Shown here: piece by piece, positions 12,094 through 24,594 of the stretch
Layout of the letters: every line of letters starts with the position of its first letter
Numbering within the stretch: the first letter of the stretch is position 1
Source: Tragulus kanchil
Taxonomy: Eukaryota > Chordata > Mammalia > Artiodactyla > Tragulidae
Length of the DNA: 64,000 nt
Direction: 5' to 3'
Assembly (NCBI GenBank): GCA_022376925.1
Contig: JAIOJX010000004.1
Location: 129,745,123-129,809,122, forward strand
Notes under the pieces: model-generated
Database searches by the model: none
What the model was told of the DNA's origin: nothing
What the model saw: only the letters and a program-made list of their open reading frames with translations
Made by a program: the position numbers and the translations under genes

Positions 12094-14218
12094 GTATAGA
12101 GAAACTACAGTACCTTCTTCCCTGGTCTGCGTGTACAGAGTTGAAGTGTTTGTGGTTTATATAGTTGTCTGATTGCTGAGAGTTTCTGATTGTGACTGGG
12201 AGAATCTTTGTTGACAACTTACTGACCAGAGATTATTCATACATTTTTTTGGTTACCCAAACATTATTGACCAGAGATGTTTCAGTATTCATTACATAAC
12301 AAATTGTTGGACACAGGTGCTAGTTTCTGCAAAAATCCCTTGGGCTATAATGTATTCACTTCATTAATACATAAATCCCGACTGCATCCCTCCATGCAAC
12401 AGTGGACATGCAGTTATGAAGTGAAAAGCAACTTATTGATAAATCAAAAATTGTAGTTTAGAGCATCTGCTTGTGTGTCCATTTTATAGTTCCAATGGCT
12501 CTGCCTTTTTGCTGTGACATCTTAGTGCACAGTGTGAGTTTCTCCTGTGACAGGTGCACCTACCTCTTTTAAGTGCCTCCAGGGCTTCCCAAATAGAGGT
12601 TTTCTGAACTCTTTTTATCTTTTAAACATTTCCTGTGACTTTCCATTGCAACAAGAGGTCCCATCCCCTTTTGGCCCCCCATTCCCTCCTTGCAGAGGAG
12701 CCTGAGTTTGCCTAACGTCTTTACGTAGGTGAATGGAGGTATCTGATATGATTTCCAGGGCCAGCGTCACATTTGCAGAGAAAAGAATCTGAAAGTTACC
12801 TAAAACATCTCCCTCTACTCTGAGTTTCCCATGACTAACACAGAGAAGTCCGTTCAGTAATAGAGGAACTAGAAATGACTTTCATATGTCCCCGACTTCT
12901 GCTTATATTTGCTTGTATTTTAACAGAATATCTTGCTAGTTTAATAGTTTACTGACATAACTTTTGATAAATTGAAAATAATTCCTTGACATAATTTTCA
13001 TAACTGTCTCCCCATATAACATGATACAAATGAAAAACCGAGGTTACTTAAATAGTAAGAATATACTTTCCACTGTGATTTCTAACAGACAAAGACGACG
13101 AGCGGAAAAAGAATCACAAGAAAAAAGATCGGAGAAACTAAGGAGTAAACCAAGTGTGACTTTCCTGCCAGAGGATATCGTCACTAATGATGAGTCAGAA
13201 CCAGCTGTGAAACCCAAGGTATAGAGAAACTACAGTACCTTCTTCCCTGGTCTGCGTGTACAGAGTTGAAGTGTTTGTGGTTTATATAGTTGTCTGATTG
13301 CTGAGAGTTTCTGATTGTGACTGGGAGAATCTTTGTTGACAACTTACTGACCAGAGATTATTCATACATTTTTTTGGTTACCCAAACATTATTGACCAGA
13401 GATGTTTCAGTATTCATTACATAACAAATTGTTGGACACAGGTGCTAGTTTCTGCAAAAATCCCTTGGGCTATAATGTATTCACTTCATTAATACATAAA
13501 TCCCGACTGCATCCCTCCATGCAACAGTGGACATGCAGTTATGAAGTGAAAAGCAACTTATTGATAAATCAAAAATTGTAGTTTAGAGCATCTGCTTGTG
13601 TGTCCATTTTATAGTTCCAATGGCTCTGCCTTTTTGCTGTGACATCTTAGTGCACAGTGTGAGTTTCTCCTGTGACAGGTGCACCTACCTCTTTTAAGTG
13701 CCTCCAGGGCTTCCCAAATAGAGGTTTTCTAATGCAATCTGCATTTTATATCAGATCTTTTAAACATTCCTCCTAAATTTGGTGACTTTACCTATGTATG
13801 CAACAAGAGGTTAAATCAAACAAATAGTTTTGTTTACTTGAATCTTGGCACCCTATTCCAGTAAGTCCTCAAGAATGTGACTGGAGGCACCTGGGAAAAT
13901 ATTGAGTCCATGAGCAGTTTAGATACTATTTGAGAGTTAAAGCTAGTCTGCAGGAGAAAACGGGATATTGTAATTTAGTAACTGCATTAAATTAGTAATG
14001 CTCTTTTTGGTTGTTTGACCTGTGAATTTTGTGAACACCTTTGTGGAGTTACTTTGATAGAGTAAATAGTTAAATAGAATTAATAAATATTTCTAGAGTT
14101 ATAAGATTTGAACCTGTACCCCCCAAATCAGCATTTGTCATAGCTGTTGAATATTTTTTTTCAAATGTGTGAGCATGTTTGAGTTAATCATAAATTGGTC
14201 ATTTGGGGATTCATTTAG
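12094..14218 (+). other. CPLANE1: Intron, no further features
   Basis: Contains the duplicate exon 13089-13218 and unique-looking AT-rich intron. No SINE or L1 recognised. Confidence 0.55.
13089..13218 (+). pseudogene. Duplicate of exon 11964-12093
   Basis: This is a copy of the 130-nt exon, with the same acceptor and donor, 1,125 nt downstream inside a direct duplication. Including both copies would shift the reading frame. It is most likely an assembly duplicate. Confidence 0.85.
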
Positions 14219-14273
14219 GAGCAACAAGAACATCATGGTTCACAGCCTTTGGAAGACTTTGACATTCCTTTTG
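14219..14273 (+). CDS. CPLANE1: CPLANE1 small exon, 55 nt
   Basis: The acceptor is gattcatttag and the donor ttttg|gtatgt. The exon encodes EQQEHHGSQPLEDFDIPF plus one base (phase 0 in, phase 1 out). The next exon supplies AA, so the boundary codon is Glu. An identical copy lies 1,189 nt downstream. Confidence 0.8.
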
Positions 14274-15407
14274 GTATGTATATGCATGATTAATGTCATG
14301 TCTCCATTGAGAGTTAAAACCAACTTTGTAAAAATATGTTTATGAGACCAAATTATTTTCATGTTATCTTTGACAGGACAGTGGGTGTATATGTCTGCAA
14401 GCCACAGTGTGGGAGGGAAAAGTCAGATTATAAGCAGGCATTTCCTGTTAATGGTAGGACTATTCATTTGACTGGTCAAGACTTTACCTTGGAGGTCACC
14501 TCACATCTGTTGCCTCTTCTTTGGCTTGCCCTTGGCCTGGTGCTCCCTTCCTTTCTTGGGGCTTGGGCCCAGCCTCAGGCCTCCACGTAACGAGCCATCG
14601 TCTCCTTCCCTGCACAGCCTCCGTCTCTCAGCTTCCTCATCCTTCTGGTGGTCTGCCTTCCCTTAATTAACACTTCATTAATACATAAATCCCGACTGCA
14701 TCCCTCCATGCAACAGTGGACATGCAGTTATGAAGTGAAAAGCAACTTATTGATAAATCAAAAATTGTAGTTTAGAGCATCTGCTTGTGTGTCCATTTTA
14801 TAGTTCCAATGGCTCTGCCTTTTTGCTGTGACATCTTAGTGCACAGTGTGAGTTTCTCCTGTGACAGGTGCACCTACCTCTTTTAAGTGCCTCCAGGGCT
14901 TCCCAAATAGAGGTTTTCTAATGCAATCTGCATTTTATATCAGATCTTTTAAACATTCCTCCTAAATTTGGTGACTTTACCTATGTATGCAACAAGAGGT
15001 TAAATCAAACAAATAGTTTTGTTTACTTGAATCTTGGCACCCTATTCCAGTAAGTCCTCAAGAATGTGACTGGAGGCACCTGGGAAAATATTGAGTCCAT
15101 GAGCAGTTTAGATACTATTTGAGAGTTAAAGCTAGTCTGCAGGAGAAAACGGGATATTGTAATTTAGTAACTGCATTAAATTAGTAATGCTCTTTTTGGT
15201 TGTTTGACCTGTGAATTTTGTGAACACCTTTGTGGAGTTACTTTGATAGAGTAAATAGTTAAATAGAATTAATAAATATTTCTAGAGTTATAAGATTTGA
15301 ACCTGTACCCCCCAAATCAGCATTTGTCATAGCTGTTGAATATTTTTTTTCAAATGTGTGAGCATGTTTGAGTTAATCATAAATTGGTCATTTGGGGATT
15401 CATTTAG

Positions 15408-15462
15408 GAGCAACAAGAACATCATGGTTCACAGCCTTTGGAAGACTTTGACATTCCTTTTG
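15408..15462 (+). pseudogene. Duplicate of exon 14219-14273
   Basis: This identical 55-nt exon with intact splice sites lies in the second copy of a 1.18-kb duplication. Using both copies in one transcript would shift the frame (55 nt). Treated as an assembly duplicate. Confidence 0.85.
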
Positions 15463-15504
15463 GTATGTATATGCATGATTAATGTCATGTCTCCATTGAG
15501 AGTT

Positions 15505-17524
15505 AAAACCAACTTTGTAAAAATATGTTTATGAGACCAAATTATTTTCATGTTATCTTTGACAGGACAGTGGGTGTATATGTCTGCAAGCCACAGTGTG
15601 GGAGGGAAAAGTCAGATTATAAGCAGGCATTTCCTGTTAATGGTAGGACTATTCATTTGACTGGTCAAGACTTTACCTTGGAGGTCACCTCACATCTGTT
15701 GCCTCTTCTTTGGCTTGCCCCTTGGCCTGGTGCTCCCTTCCTTTCTTGGGGCTTGGGCCCAGCCTCAGGCCTCCACGTAACGAGCCATCGTCTCCTTCCC
15801 TGCACAGCCTCCGTCTCTCAGCTTCCTCATCCTTCTGGTGGTCTTCCTTCCCATTCTCTTGTCTTCAAACCATGTTCTTTTTCATTCTTAATAACATTCT
15901 GTCTCTTTACAAAGGTGATACTACATTTTAGCTGGAGAAAATTTAGAAAATGCAAATAGAAAATAAGACCTATATTAAAATCTCCCATAATCCTTTTGTT
16001 TAGAGATAACCAGTGTCAATATTCTTCTGGGTTTATTTGCAAAATATCCCTACTCACATAAATATTATTTACCACTGAGCCACTAGGGAAGTCCCTTCTA
16101 TCTGTATATCTATATATAAAGAATACCTTCCCTGCTTTCTTATAACTTATTTATTTTTACCACTAGTATTAAGGTATTTGGGCTTTCCTGGAGGCTCAGT
16201 GGTAAAGAATGCACCTGCCAGTATAGGAGATGTGAATTTGATCCCTGTATCGGGGAGATCCTCTGGAGAAGGGATGGCAAATCCACTCTAGTGTCCTTGC
16301 CTAGAAATCCCATGGACAGAGGAGCCTGGGGGGCTATAATCCATGGGGCTGCAAAAGAGCCAGACACAGTTTAGCGACTAAGCAACAACAATAGCACTAA
16401 AGTGTGTATCTTCCAGTATCGCTTGATATTCTTCTACAATGTCATTTAAAAATTATGTATTTTTGTAGTACTTCAGGGAACATGTATTGTGTTTTTCCAC
16501 ATGATAATTCTCTAAAACCAACTTTGTAAAAATATGTTTATGAGACCAAATTATTTTCATGTTATCTTTGACAGGACAGTGGGTGTATATGTCTGCAAGC
16601 CACAGTGTGGGAGGGAAAAGTCAGATTATAAGCAGGCATTTCCTGTTAATGGTAGGACTATTCATTTGACTGGTCAAGACTTTACCTTGGAGGTCACCTC
16701 ACATCTGTTGCCTCTTCTTTGGCTTGCCCTTGGCCTGGTGCTCCCTTCCTTTCTTGGGGCTTGGGCCCAGCCTCAGGCCTCCACGTAACGAGCCATCGTC
16801 TCCTTCCCTGCACAGCCTCCGTCTCTCAGCTTCCTCATCCTTCTGGTGGTCTTCCTTCCCATTCTCTTGTCTTCAAACCATGTTCTTTTTCATTCTTAAT
16901 AACATTCTGTCTCTTTACAAAGGTGATACTACATTTTAGCTGGAGAAAATTTAGAAAATGCAAATAGAAAATAAGACCTATATTAAAATCTCCCATAATC
17001 CTTTTGTTTAGAGATAACCAGTGTCAATATTCTTCTGGGTTTATTTGCAAAATATCCCTACTCACATAAATATTATTTACCACTGAGCCACTAGGGAAGT
17101 CCCTTCTATCTGTATATCTATATATAAAGAATACCTTCCCTGCTTTCTTATAACTTATTTATTTTTACCACTAGTATTAAGGTATTTGGGCTTTCCTGGA
17201 GGCTCAGTGGTAAAGAATGCACCTGCCAGTATAGGAGATGTGAATTTGATCCCTGTATCGGGGAGATCCTCTGGAGAAGGGATGGCAAATCCACTCTAGT
17301 GTCCTTGCCTAGAAATCCCATGGACAGAGGAGCCTGGGGGGCTATAATCCATGGGGCTGCAAAAGAGCCAGACACAGTTTAGCGACTAAGCAACAACAAT
17401 AGCACTAAAGTGTGTATCTTCCAGTATCGCTTGATATTCTTCTACAATGTCATTTAAAAATTATGTATTTTTGTAGTACTTCAGGGAACATGTATTGTGT
17501 TATTCCACATGATAATTCTCTAAT
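15505..17524. repeat. Direct duplication 7 (15505-16515 / 16514-17524)
   Basis: Copies of 1.01 kb, offset 1,009, the shortest offset in the window. Intronic, with one Bov-tA SINE each. The joint is almost clean. Confidence 0.92.
16175..16390 (+). mobile_element. Bov-tA SINE
   Basis: Head gggctttcctggaggctcag, then the diagnostic bovine-type body (cctagaaatcccatggacag, gaggagcctgg) and end gcgactaagcaacaacaa. Diagnostic of ruminants. Duplicate at 17184-17399. Confidence 0.85.
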
Positions 17525-17665
17525 ACCAACTGCATGTCCTGTAATTCAGTTCCATTCTAAGACTACTAGAGTTAGCATAGACCCCACAGGTCAAGGGGTC
17601 AGTACCCAAAGAATCTCTGTTTTCTTCAGATACCAGCTGCAAATGGGGTCCCCGACACCTCCATT

Positions 17666-19838
17666 TTTGTATGGTTGAATAGAAATTCAGGGATTCCCAT
17701 GACCCCTCCCCCTGCAGGTTTACTAATTCTTTACAACTCCAGAGCTCAGAAAAGCACGTTAGTTGTGATTTAGGCTATGACTTTGACTCAGACAGTAAGG
17801 AATTCACCTGCAATGCAAGAGACCTGGGTTTAATCCCTGGGTTGGGAAGATCCCCTGGATGAGGAAAAGGCAACCCACTCCAGTTTGAGAATCCCATGGA
17901 CAGAGGAGCCAAGGGTCACAAGGAGTCAAGACACGACTGAGCGACTAAGCACACAAGCACGGGTGATGATTGAACCCTAATTAGTCTCCCTTCCCCGGAG
18001 GTGGCAGTGGGGCAAGGTTGATCGCTGCTTTCTCTGGTGACTAGGACCCAAGCTGAAACTATCTAGGGACCTGCAGGAGCCATCTCATTTGCCTAAACTC
18101 AGATGGGATCCAAAGGGGCTCATCATGAATAACAAAACATGCTTCAGGAAATTCCAAGCGCTTGAGGAATTCTGTGCCTGGAACCAAGGACAAAGACCAG
18201 ATATATGTATTTTTCACTACACTCCCATGTGCATCTTTGGTCTCCTTTATTCTACTTAGACCTTCTGGGTAATTTCCCAGGAAAATCCACATCTAAATCC
18301 AAACTCTGGGAATAGTATTTGGACTTGGATTCTACTTTCTGCTCAACTTCTCCTCTGGGGTAGAAGTTACCCCAAGTCTGAATTCCTTATCCCTCCCCAC
18401 CCACTGGCTGGTCTTCCTGTGTTCTCCGTCTCATTTGTGTCACTACCAACTTCGCACCAGAGCACAGGCTTTGAGAATTCTGCTTCCCCCCACTCATCCA
18501 GGTAGTAGCCAGTTTGTTCTTTCTTTTCTCTACCTTCTTTATAATTGTTAACTTTAACCTCTCTCCTCTCTGCGTCACCATCATTGGGCGCTTTTTGAAC
18601 TGCTGCAGCAGTCTCATCAATCTGATCACCCTTCTTTCATTTTATCTACTCAAATTTATTTTCCACACACTGGCTTGGGGTGGTTTTTCTAGAACATCAG
18701 TCTGACCGTATCATTTCTCTAGCAACTTCTATTGCATCTTCACAGACGAGAATTTGTATGGTTGAATAGAAATTCAGGGATTCCCATGACCCCTCCCCCT
18801 GCAGGTTTACTAATTCTTTACAACTCCAGAGCTCAGAAAAGCACGTTAGTTGTGATTTAGGCTATGACTTTGACTCAGACAGTAAGGAATTCACCTGCAA
18901 TGCAAGAGACCTGGGTTTAATCCCTGGGTTGGGAAGATCCCCTGGATGAGGAAAAGGCAACCCACTCCAGTTTGAGAATCCCATGGACAGAGGAGCCAAG
19001 GGTCACAAGGAGTCAAGACACGACTGAGCGACTAAGCACACAAGCACGGGTGATGATTGAACCCTAATTAGTCTCCCTTCCCCGGAGGTGGCAGTGGGGC
19101 AAGGTTGATCGCTGCTTTCTCTGGTGACTAGGACCCAAGCTGAAACTATCTAGGGACCTGCAGGAGCCATCTCATTTGCCTAAACTCAGATGGGATCCAA
19201 AGGGGCTCATCATGAATAACAAAACATGCTTCAGGAAATTCCAAGCGCTTGAGGAATTCTGTGCCTGGAACCAAGGACAAAGACCAGATATATGTATTTT
19301 TCACTACACTCCCATGTGCATCTTTGGTCTCCTTTATTCTACTTAGACCTTCTGGGTAATTTCCCAGGAAAATCCACATCTAAATCCAAACTCTGGGAAT
19401 AGTATTTGGACTTGGATTCTACTTTCTGCTCAACTTCTCCTCTGGGGTAGAAGTTACCCCAAGTCTGAATTCCTTATCCCTCCCACCCACTGGCTGGTCT
19501 TCCTGTGTTCTCCGTCTCATTTGTGTCACTACCAACTTCGCACCAGAGCACAGGCTTTGAGAATTCTGCTTCCCCCCACTCATCCAGGTAGTAGCCAGTT
19601 TGTTCTTTCTTTTCTCTACCTTCTTTATAATTGTTAACTTTAACCTCTCTCCTCTCTGCGTCACCATCATTGGGCGCTTTTTGAACTGCTGCAGCAGTCT
19701 CATCAATCTGATCACCCTTCTTTCATTTTATCTACTCAAATTTATTTTCCACACACTGGCTTGGGGTGGTTTTTCTAGAACATCAGTCTGACCGTATCAT
19801 TTCTCTGCCTAGCAACTTCTATTGCATCTTCAGCAGAC
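17666..19838. repeat. Direct duplication 8 (17666-18745 / 18753-19838)
   Basis: Copies of 1.08 kb, offset 1,087. Intronic, with a Bov-tA fragment. Copy one loses gcct and gc near its right end, close to the joint. Confidence 0.92.
17780..17955 (+). mobile_element. Bov-tA SINE, degraded
   Basis: Recognisable segments gcaatgcaagagacctgggt, gaatcccatggacagagg and cgactgagcgactaagca, with internal deletions. Duplicate at 18867-19042. Confidence 0.8.
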
Positions 19839-19992
19839 AGAAGAATAGGTTTCTTTACCAGTTGAGCTACCAGGGGAACTAATCTGAGAACATGCATGTC
19901 TGTGAACAACAAAACTCTGTAAAAGTTAAAAGTAAAATAAAGGTTTAAAAAAAAAAAAATTAAAAAAAAAAAAAAAAGAAGAATAGGTTTCT
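19839..19992 (+). mobile_element. Short retrocopy with perfect 16-bp target site duplication
   Basis: agaagaataggtttct occurs at 19839-19854 and 19977-19992. Between them lies a 122-nt insert with an antisense tRNA-SINE head at its left, an AATAAA at 19936-19941 and an interrupted A tract from 19947. This is an L1-mediated insertion of a transcript end; the source transcript is not recognised. Confidence 0.75.
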
Positions 19993-20206
19993 AACCTGGG
20001 TATACAGTGTCTTGGACAGTTTTGCTTTTGATTCCACTGAGCCGCCTGTGAGGCTCAACTTAGACACCACTTCACCCAGAAAGTCCATTTTGATATCATC
20101 TGGACACTGCCTGCCTCCCCTCCCTTGAGTCAGGTACTCTACTTCTGGCCTAGTACTGTGCTGGCTTCTCTGTGATTGTGACCAATGTTTTGTTGTTATA
20201 TTTAAG

Positions 20207-20311
20207 AAAAGCTCCAGGACAATGTTAATACTTCAGCTGGATTGCATTTCATGGCCTCTGTAAAAAAGAAAGCTAAGGAATGTCAGGATGCAAGTACAAA
20301 TACAGACCCAG
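20207..20311 (+). CDS. CPLANE1: CPLANE1 exon, 105 nt, phase 1-1
   Basis: The acceptor is tatatttaag; the donor is gacccag|gtaaaa. Read in phase 1 it gives EKLQDNVNTSAGLHFMASVK then KKAKECQDASTNTDP. The phase fits both neighbours. It is a small polar exon with a Lys-rich centre. It is not inside any duplicated block and is symmetrical in phase. Confidence 0.78.
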
Positions 20312-21029
20312 GTAAAATGCTATTTCATTTTAACTTTTAAAATTCATATATTTTACAGCAATTAATCTCTCTCTACTTTTTATTTCAAAACAGTGGTTTA
20401 AGGGGAATTTAAAATTATGTGACAGTAGCTACTCATCCCAGATTCTAGTCCCCAACCCTGGTATATACTTTACAAATTTTAAACTAAAATAAAATTTAAA
20501 CTGAATTTGTGATAACTTTGTGAAAACACAAAAAAAGATACCTGTTTAAAACTGCCATGGACTACATCATCAATCAGTAGAAATAGTCGTTTGAATTTGG
20601 GTTCCCGATGCTGTAACTGACTGACTTTACTAAAATTTCTTGCCTCAAATTGAGAGGCCAGACGCCATGACTGCTGCAGTTGAGTTAGGAAGAGGCGGGC
20701 TGGGCTGGGTCGAGGGTGGGGAAAGTAGATGTATCTGTGTCCAGAAATAGAGGAAATAAATATTGGAGGAGCTAGCGTTTGGAATTTTGCCTGACAAGCT
20801 CCTTCATTAATGTAATGAATGAATGTATGTGGTGGTTTCCAGTATTTTTCTCCTACAAATGATGCTTCAGTGAGTAACTTCTTACATAGAGCCTTTTATC
20901 TCTTTTTCAGTCATCACTATGATTTAGCTCTTCTATCCTTTACCAATATAGTAGATTTTACAAAAAAAAAAAAGGTATCTGTTAATTTAATTTTTATTTG
21001 TTTCTGAATGAGATTGAGCATATATACTT
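20312..21029 (+). other. CPLANE1: Intron, no recognisable features
   Basis: AT-rich intron with a short G-rich patch at 20685-20725. No repeat family recognised. Confidence 0.5.
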
Positions 21030-21333
21030 TTTAAAATTTTTTTTAAAATACTTTTTTTTAATAAGAGGGTCTTTTTCCCCCATCATGCCTCTTTTATTTA
21101 TTTATTTTTTTCATCCATCTTTACTCTTGCCTTTGTGGGCCTCCCACTGCAGTGGCCTCTCTCACTACAGAGCACCAGCTCTGGGCGCATGCGCTCCATA
21201 GTGCTGGCTCGGAGTTGAACACACCTGTCCAGCTGCTCCGCGGCACGTGGGATCCTCCTGGGCCAGGGATCAAGCCAGTGCCCCTTGCACTGCAAGGCGG
21301 ACTCTCTACCCACTGGACCACCATGGAAGCCCT
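21030..21333 (-). mobile_element. GC-rich long SINE, copy 2, diverged
   Basis: Same layout as the copy at 6631 but with more differences, including a shortened G-rich block and an altered body (ctcggagttgaacacacctg). An older or more mutated member. Confidence 0.75.
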
Positions 21334-21684
21334 ATAAGAAGTTTTTTTGATGTAAATGTTGAGTGTGCATTTGAGAAACATACTTAAATGAATCTTAAGT
21401 GAAAGCTTAGAGGTATTTTGCTGCTCTGTCATCTTCTAAAGTTAGCAGCTGACTTGCTAGAAGTTTGCAGTTCATTCAAGTGATCAGGTCCAGAATATAA
21501 ATAGCAATAAAATCGGAAATTATCATATTAACAACTTAAATTCTTAAGTTATCAGTCTACTTTTCTACCACCTTTTATACACAACATATAAAATCTGTGC
21601 TTGTACGTTTAATTTTTTCTGTGGTTGTAAAATCGTTTTTCTGTTTTCTCTTTTTTTGTCCCAAATCTCCTAATTGGTTACAAG

Positions 21685-21750
21685 AAGCTGCTTCTCAAGA
21701 AGTTGTTTCTGAGTGTCATAAAAATCAACAAACCATTTCTTCCATACCAG
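21685..21750 (+). CDS. CPLANE1: CPLANE1 exon, 66 nt, phase 1-1
   Basis: The proposed acceptor is ttggttacaag with a modest pyrimidine tract upstream; the donor is ataccag|gtgtga. It encodes EAASQEVVSECHKNQQTISS IP and keeps the phase of both neighbours. The weak acceptor makes it a candidate for alternative splicing, and it can be skipped without frameshift. Less certain than its neighbours. Confidence 0.7.
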
Positions 21751-21889
21751 GTGTGATTTTTCTTTTTCTTTTTTTCTGAGAACAGCGTAACTAGTTAAAG
21801 GTTATATCGGCACAATGGCTGAGACAGGAGTTACCATCTCTAGAGAAAAACAGTTAAACCAAAACTTGATTTACTAGCAATAGAAGGAT

Positions 21890-24046
21890 ATTTTAATATT
21901 TAAAATTTCATTTTTTCTAGTTTTTTTGCTCATCAAAGAACTAAATTCATGCCTTGGTACCAAGTTTCCAGTCTTCAGTATAGCAAAGAGTTAGATTTGC
22001 TTATGAAATTTGAAATTAATGTTCTATCAGAAATGTAGTGCTGGGGTTTCCCTGGTGGCTCAGTGGTCAAGAGTTCGCCTGCCAATGCAGGAGACACGAG
22101 TTCGATCCCTGAGCTGGGAAGATCCCACATGCTGGGAAGCAGCAAAGCCCATGAGCCACAACTATTGAGCCTGTGCTCTAGGCGTCGGAGCCGCAACTAT
22201 TGAGACCATGTGCTGCAAGCAGCTGTTGAAGCTTGTATGCCCTGGGGCCCAAGTTCCCCAACAAGACAGGTCACAACAAGAAGCCTGCTCACCTCAACTA
22301 GAGAGTAGCCCCCACTCCCTGCAACTAGACAAGAGCCTTGTGGCAGCAGTGAAAACCCAAAATAGCCAAAAAAAAAAAAAAAAAGAATAAAAAAAATGTA
22401 GTGCTAGGAAATAAACTTAGAGTCATAGGACAAATGACAGAGTTAGATTCTGACCCATTGTGGTAAGCTTCCTTATCTGAATAAGAAGCTAATGACTTCT
22501 GTAAAATTAAGACACTAAACATTTTAAGTGGTACAATTTAGCTATGGTCTCTATACATACTAAGAACCACTGAACTGCACATTTTTAGAGGAGTTATATT
22601 GTATCTCAGTAAAGCTGTTTAAACAAATGAACCAACAAAAAACAGTGTTGAAAGTAACGTAATGTGCTATGATTATTTTCCTAAAGTCTGGTTTTATTGA
22701 AATGTTAAAAATGACTTAACATATCTGAAATGGAAAAAGGAAGCCACAGCATTTTCTTGGTATAACTTAGATATTTCATTATTCATATGAATCATTCATA
22801 TGAGAAAAGCGGTATGCCGTCTGAATTAAATTATGAATTACTTTAGATTAAATATATAGATTAAATCTGCCATTAGAATAGAATTTAATTTATACGTATG
22901 AAGATTAAATACGGCCTTGCCATTAGTATAGAAATTGTTTATTTAAACATATGAAACTTCTACTTACATTTTAATATTTAAAATTTCATTTTTTCTAGTT
23001 TTTTTGCTCATCAAAGAACTAAATTCATGCCTTGGTACCAAGTTTCCAGTCTTCAGTATAGCAAAGAGTTAGATTTGCTTATGAAATTTGAAATTAATGT
23101 TCTATCAGAAATGTAGTGCTGGGGTTTCCCTGGTGGCTCAGTGGTCAAGAGTTCGCCTGCCAATGCAGGAGACACGAGTTCGATCCCTGAGCTGGGAAGA
23201 TCCCACATGCTGGGAAGCAGCAAAGCCCATGAGCCACAACTATTGAGCCTGTGCTCTAGAGCGTCGGAGCCGCAACTATTGAGACCATGTGCTGCAAGCA
23301 GCTGTTGAAGCTTGTATGCCCTGGGGCCCAAGTTCCCCAACAAGACAGGTCACAACAAGAAGCCTGCTCACCTCAACTAGAGAGTAGCCCCCACTCCCTG
23401 CAACTAGACAAGAGCCTTGTGGCAGCAGTGAAAACCCAAAATAGCCAAAAAAAAAAAAAAAAAGAATAAAAAAAATGTAGTGCTAGGAAATAAACTTAGA
23501 GTCATAGGACAAATGACAGAGTTAGATTCTGACCCATTGTGGTAAGCTTCCTTATCTGAATAAGAAGCTAATGACTTCTGTAAAATTAAGACACTAAACA
23601 TTTTAAGTGGTACAATTTAGCTATGGTCTCTATACATACTAAGAACCACTGAACTGCACATTTTTAGAGGAGTTATATTGTATCTCAGTAAAGCTGTTTA
23701 AACAAATGAACCAACAAAAAACAGTGTTGAAAGTAACGTAATGTGCTATGATTATTTTCCTAAAGTCTGGTTTTATTGAAATGTTAAAAATGACTTAACA
23801 TATCTGAAATGGAAAAAGGAAGCCACAGCATTTTCTTGGTATAACTTAGATATTTCATTATTCATATGAATCATTCATATGAGAAAAGCGGTATGCCGTC
23901 TGAATTAAATTATGAATTACTTTAGATTAAATATATAGATTAAATCTCGCCATTAGAATAGAATTTAATTTATACGTATGAAGATTAAATACGGCCTTGC
24001 CATTAGTATAGAAATTGTTTATTTAAACATATGAAACTTCTACTTA
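21890..24046. repeat. Direct duplication 9 (21890-22966 / 22968-24046)
   Basis: Copies of 1.08 kb, offset 1,078-1,079. Intronic, with one CHR-2 SINE each. Copy two carries extra bases at CpG sites (ctagagcgtcgg, aaatctcgcc). Confidence 0.93.
22046..22391 (+). mobile_element. CHR-2-type SINE, full length
   Basis: From gggtttccctggtggctcag through gagttcgatccctgagctgg to ccaaaatagccaaaaaaaa. Duplicate at 23125-23470 with CpG-site indels. Confidence 0.85.
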
Positions 24047-24150
24047 GATTTGCAAAAATATCTTTAAGGCTGTTTGTTGTTAATTTGTTCTTACAAAGTT
24101 AATGAGGTAGAGCTATTTGCAGGATGTTTTTTTATTATCTTGATTCTTAG

Positions 24151-24260
24151 AACATGAATCTTCGAATCTTCCTCAACTCTTGCCTCCAGATGTGTATCTA
24201 AATCTCAGACTTCCCACTGAAATATCTGAGAAGCCTCCGTCACCTTCAGCATCTGATACG
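24151..24260 (+). CDS. CPLANE1: CPLANE1 exon, 110 nt
   Basis: The acceptor is cttgattcttag and the donor gatacg|gtacta. In phase 1 in, phase 0 out, it encodes EHESSNLPQLLPPDVYLNLR then LPTEISEKPPSPSASDT. The C-terminal part is a Pro/Ser-rich probable phosphorylation region. It is copied at 25250-25359. Confidence 0.8.
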
Positions 24261-24594
24261 GTACTAAATTTTGAAGTTTTAATGATACCTTTGTGCTCAA
24301 ATTTATTATGGTCATCTGCATTATTCAGTTGTACAGATGAAATGAAGCCAAAATGTCTCACTTACGTAGATTTGTTGGAAAGGTCAGAAATTAGTTTAAG
24401 ATTTAAATATTATCCCCCCCTCCCCAAATATTGTAAACTGAGACCATAACGCATACTTTTGCAATTTTCCTGAAGTGAGGCTCATATAAGCTCTTATTGC
24501 CTTGATAATTAAACCTTTTTTGGATAAGGGTAGGGTGGAGTGGCTATTGAAATAAAAAGACTGTGTCCCTCTTTGATTTTATGTTTTGGCTCAG

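Larger units (their letters stand above)
11557..13730. repeat. Direct duplication 5 (11557-12605 / 12682-13730)
   Basis: Copies of 1.05 kb, offset 1,125, each holding the 130-nt exon. The 76-nt joint (12606-12681) is a deletion-rich rendering of 13731-13810 followed by one of the bases before 11557, as if two noisy contig ends had been butted together. Confidence 0.93.
13482..15852. repeat. Direct duplication 6 (13482-14660 / 14671-15852)
   Basis: Copies of 1.18 kb, offset 1,189, each with the 55-nt exon. The left 250 nt also occur at 12357-12605, so this segment is present three times. Confidence 0.93.

Noticed and set aside
14336..14590. Open frame of 84-144 codons repeated three times at 14336, 15525 and 16534
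   Set aside because: It lies in the intron after the 55-nt exon, has no splice sites in the gene's phase, and repeats only because of duplications 6 and 7.
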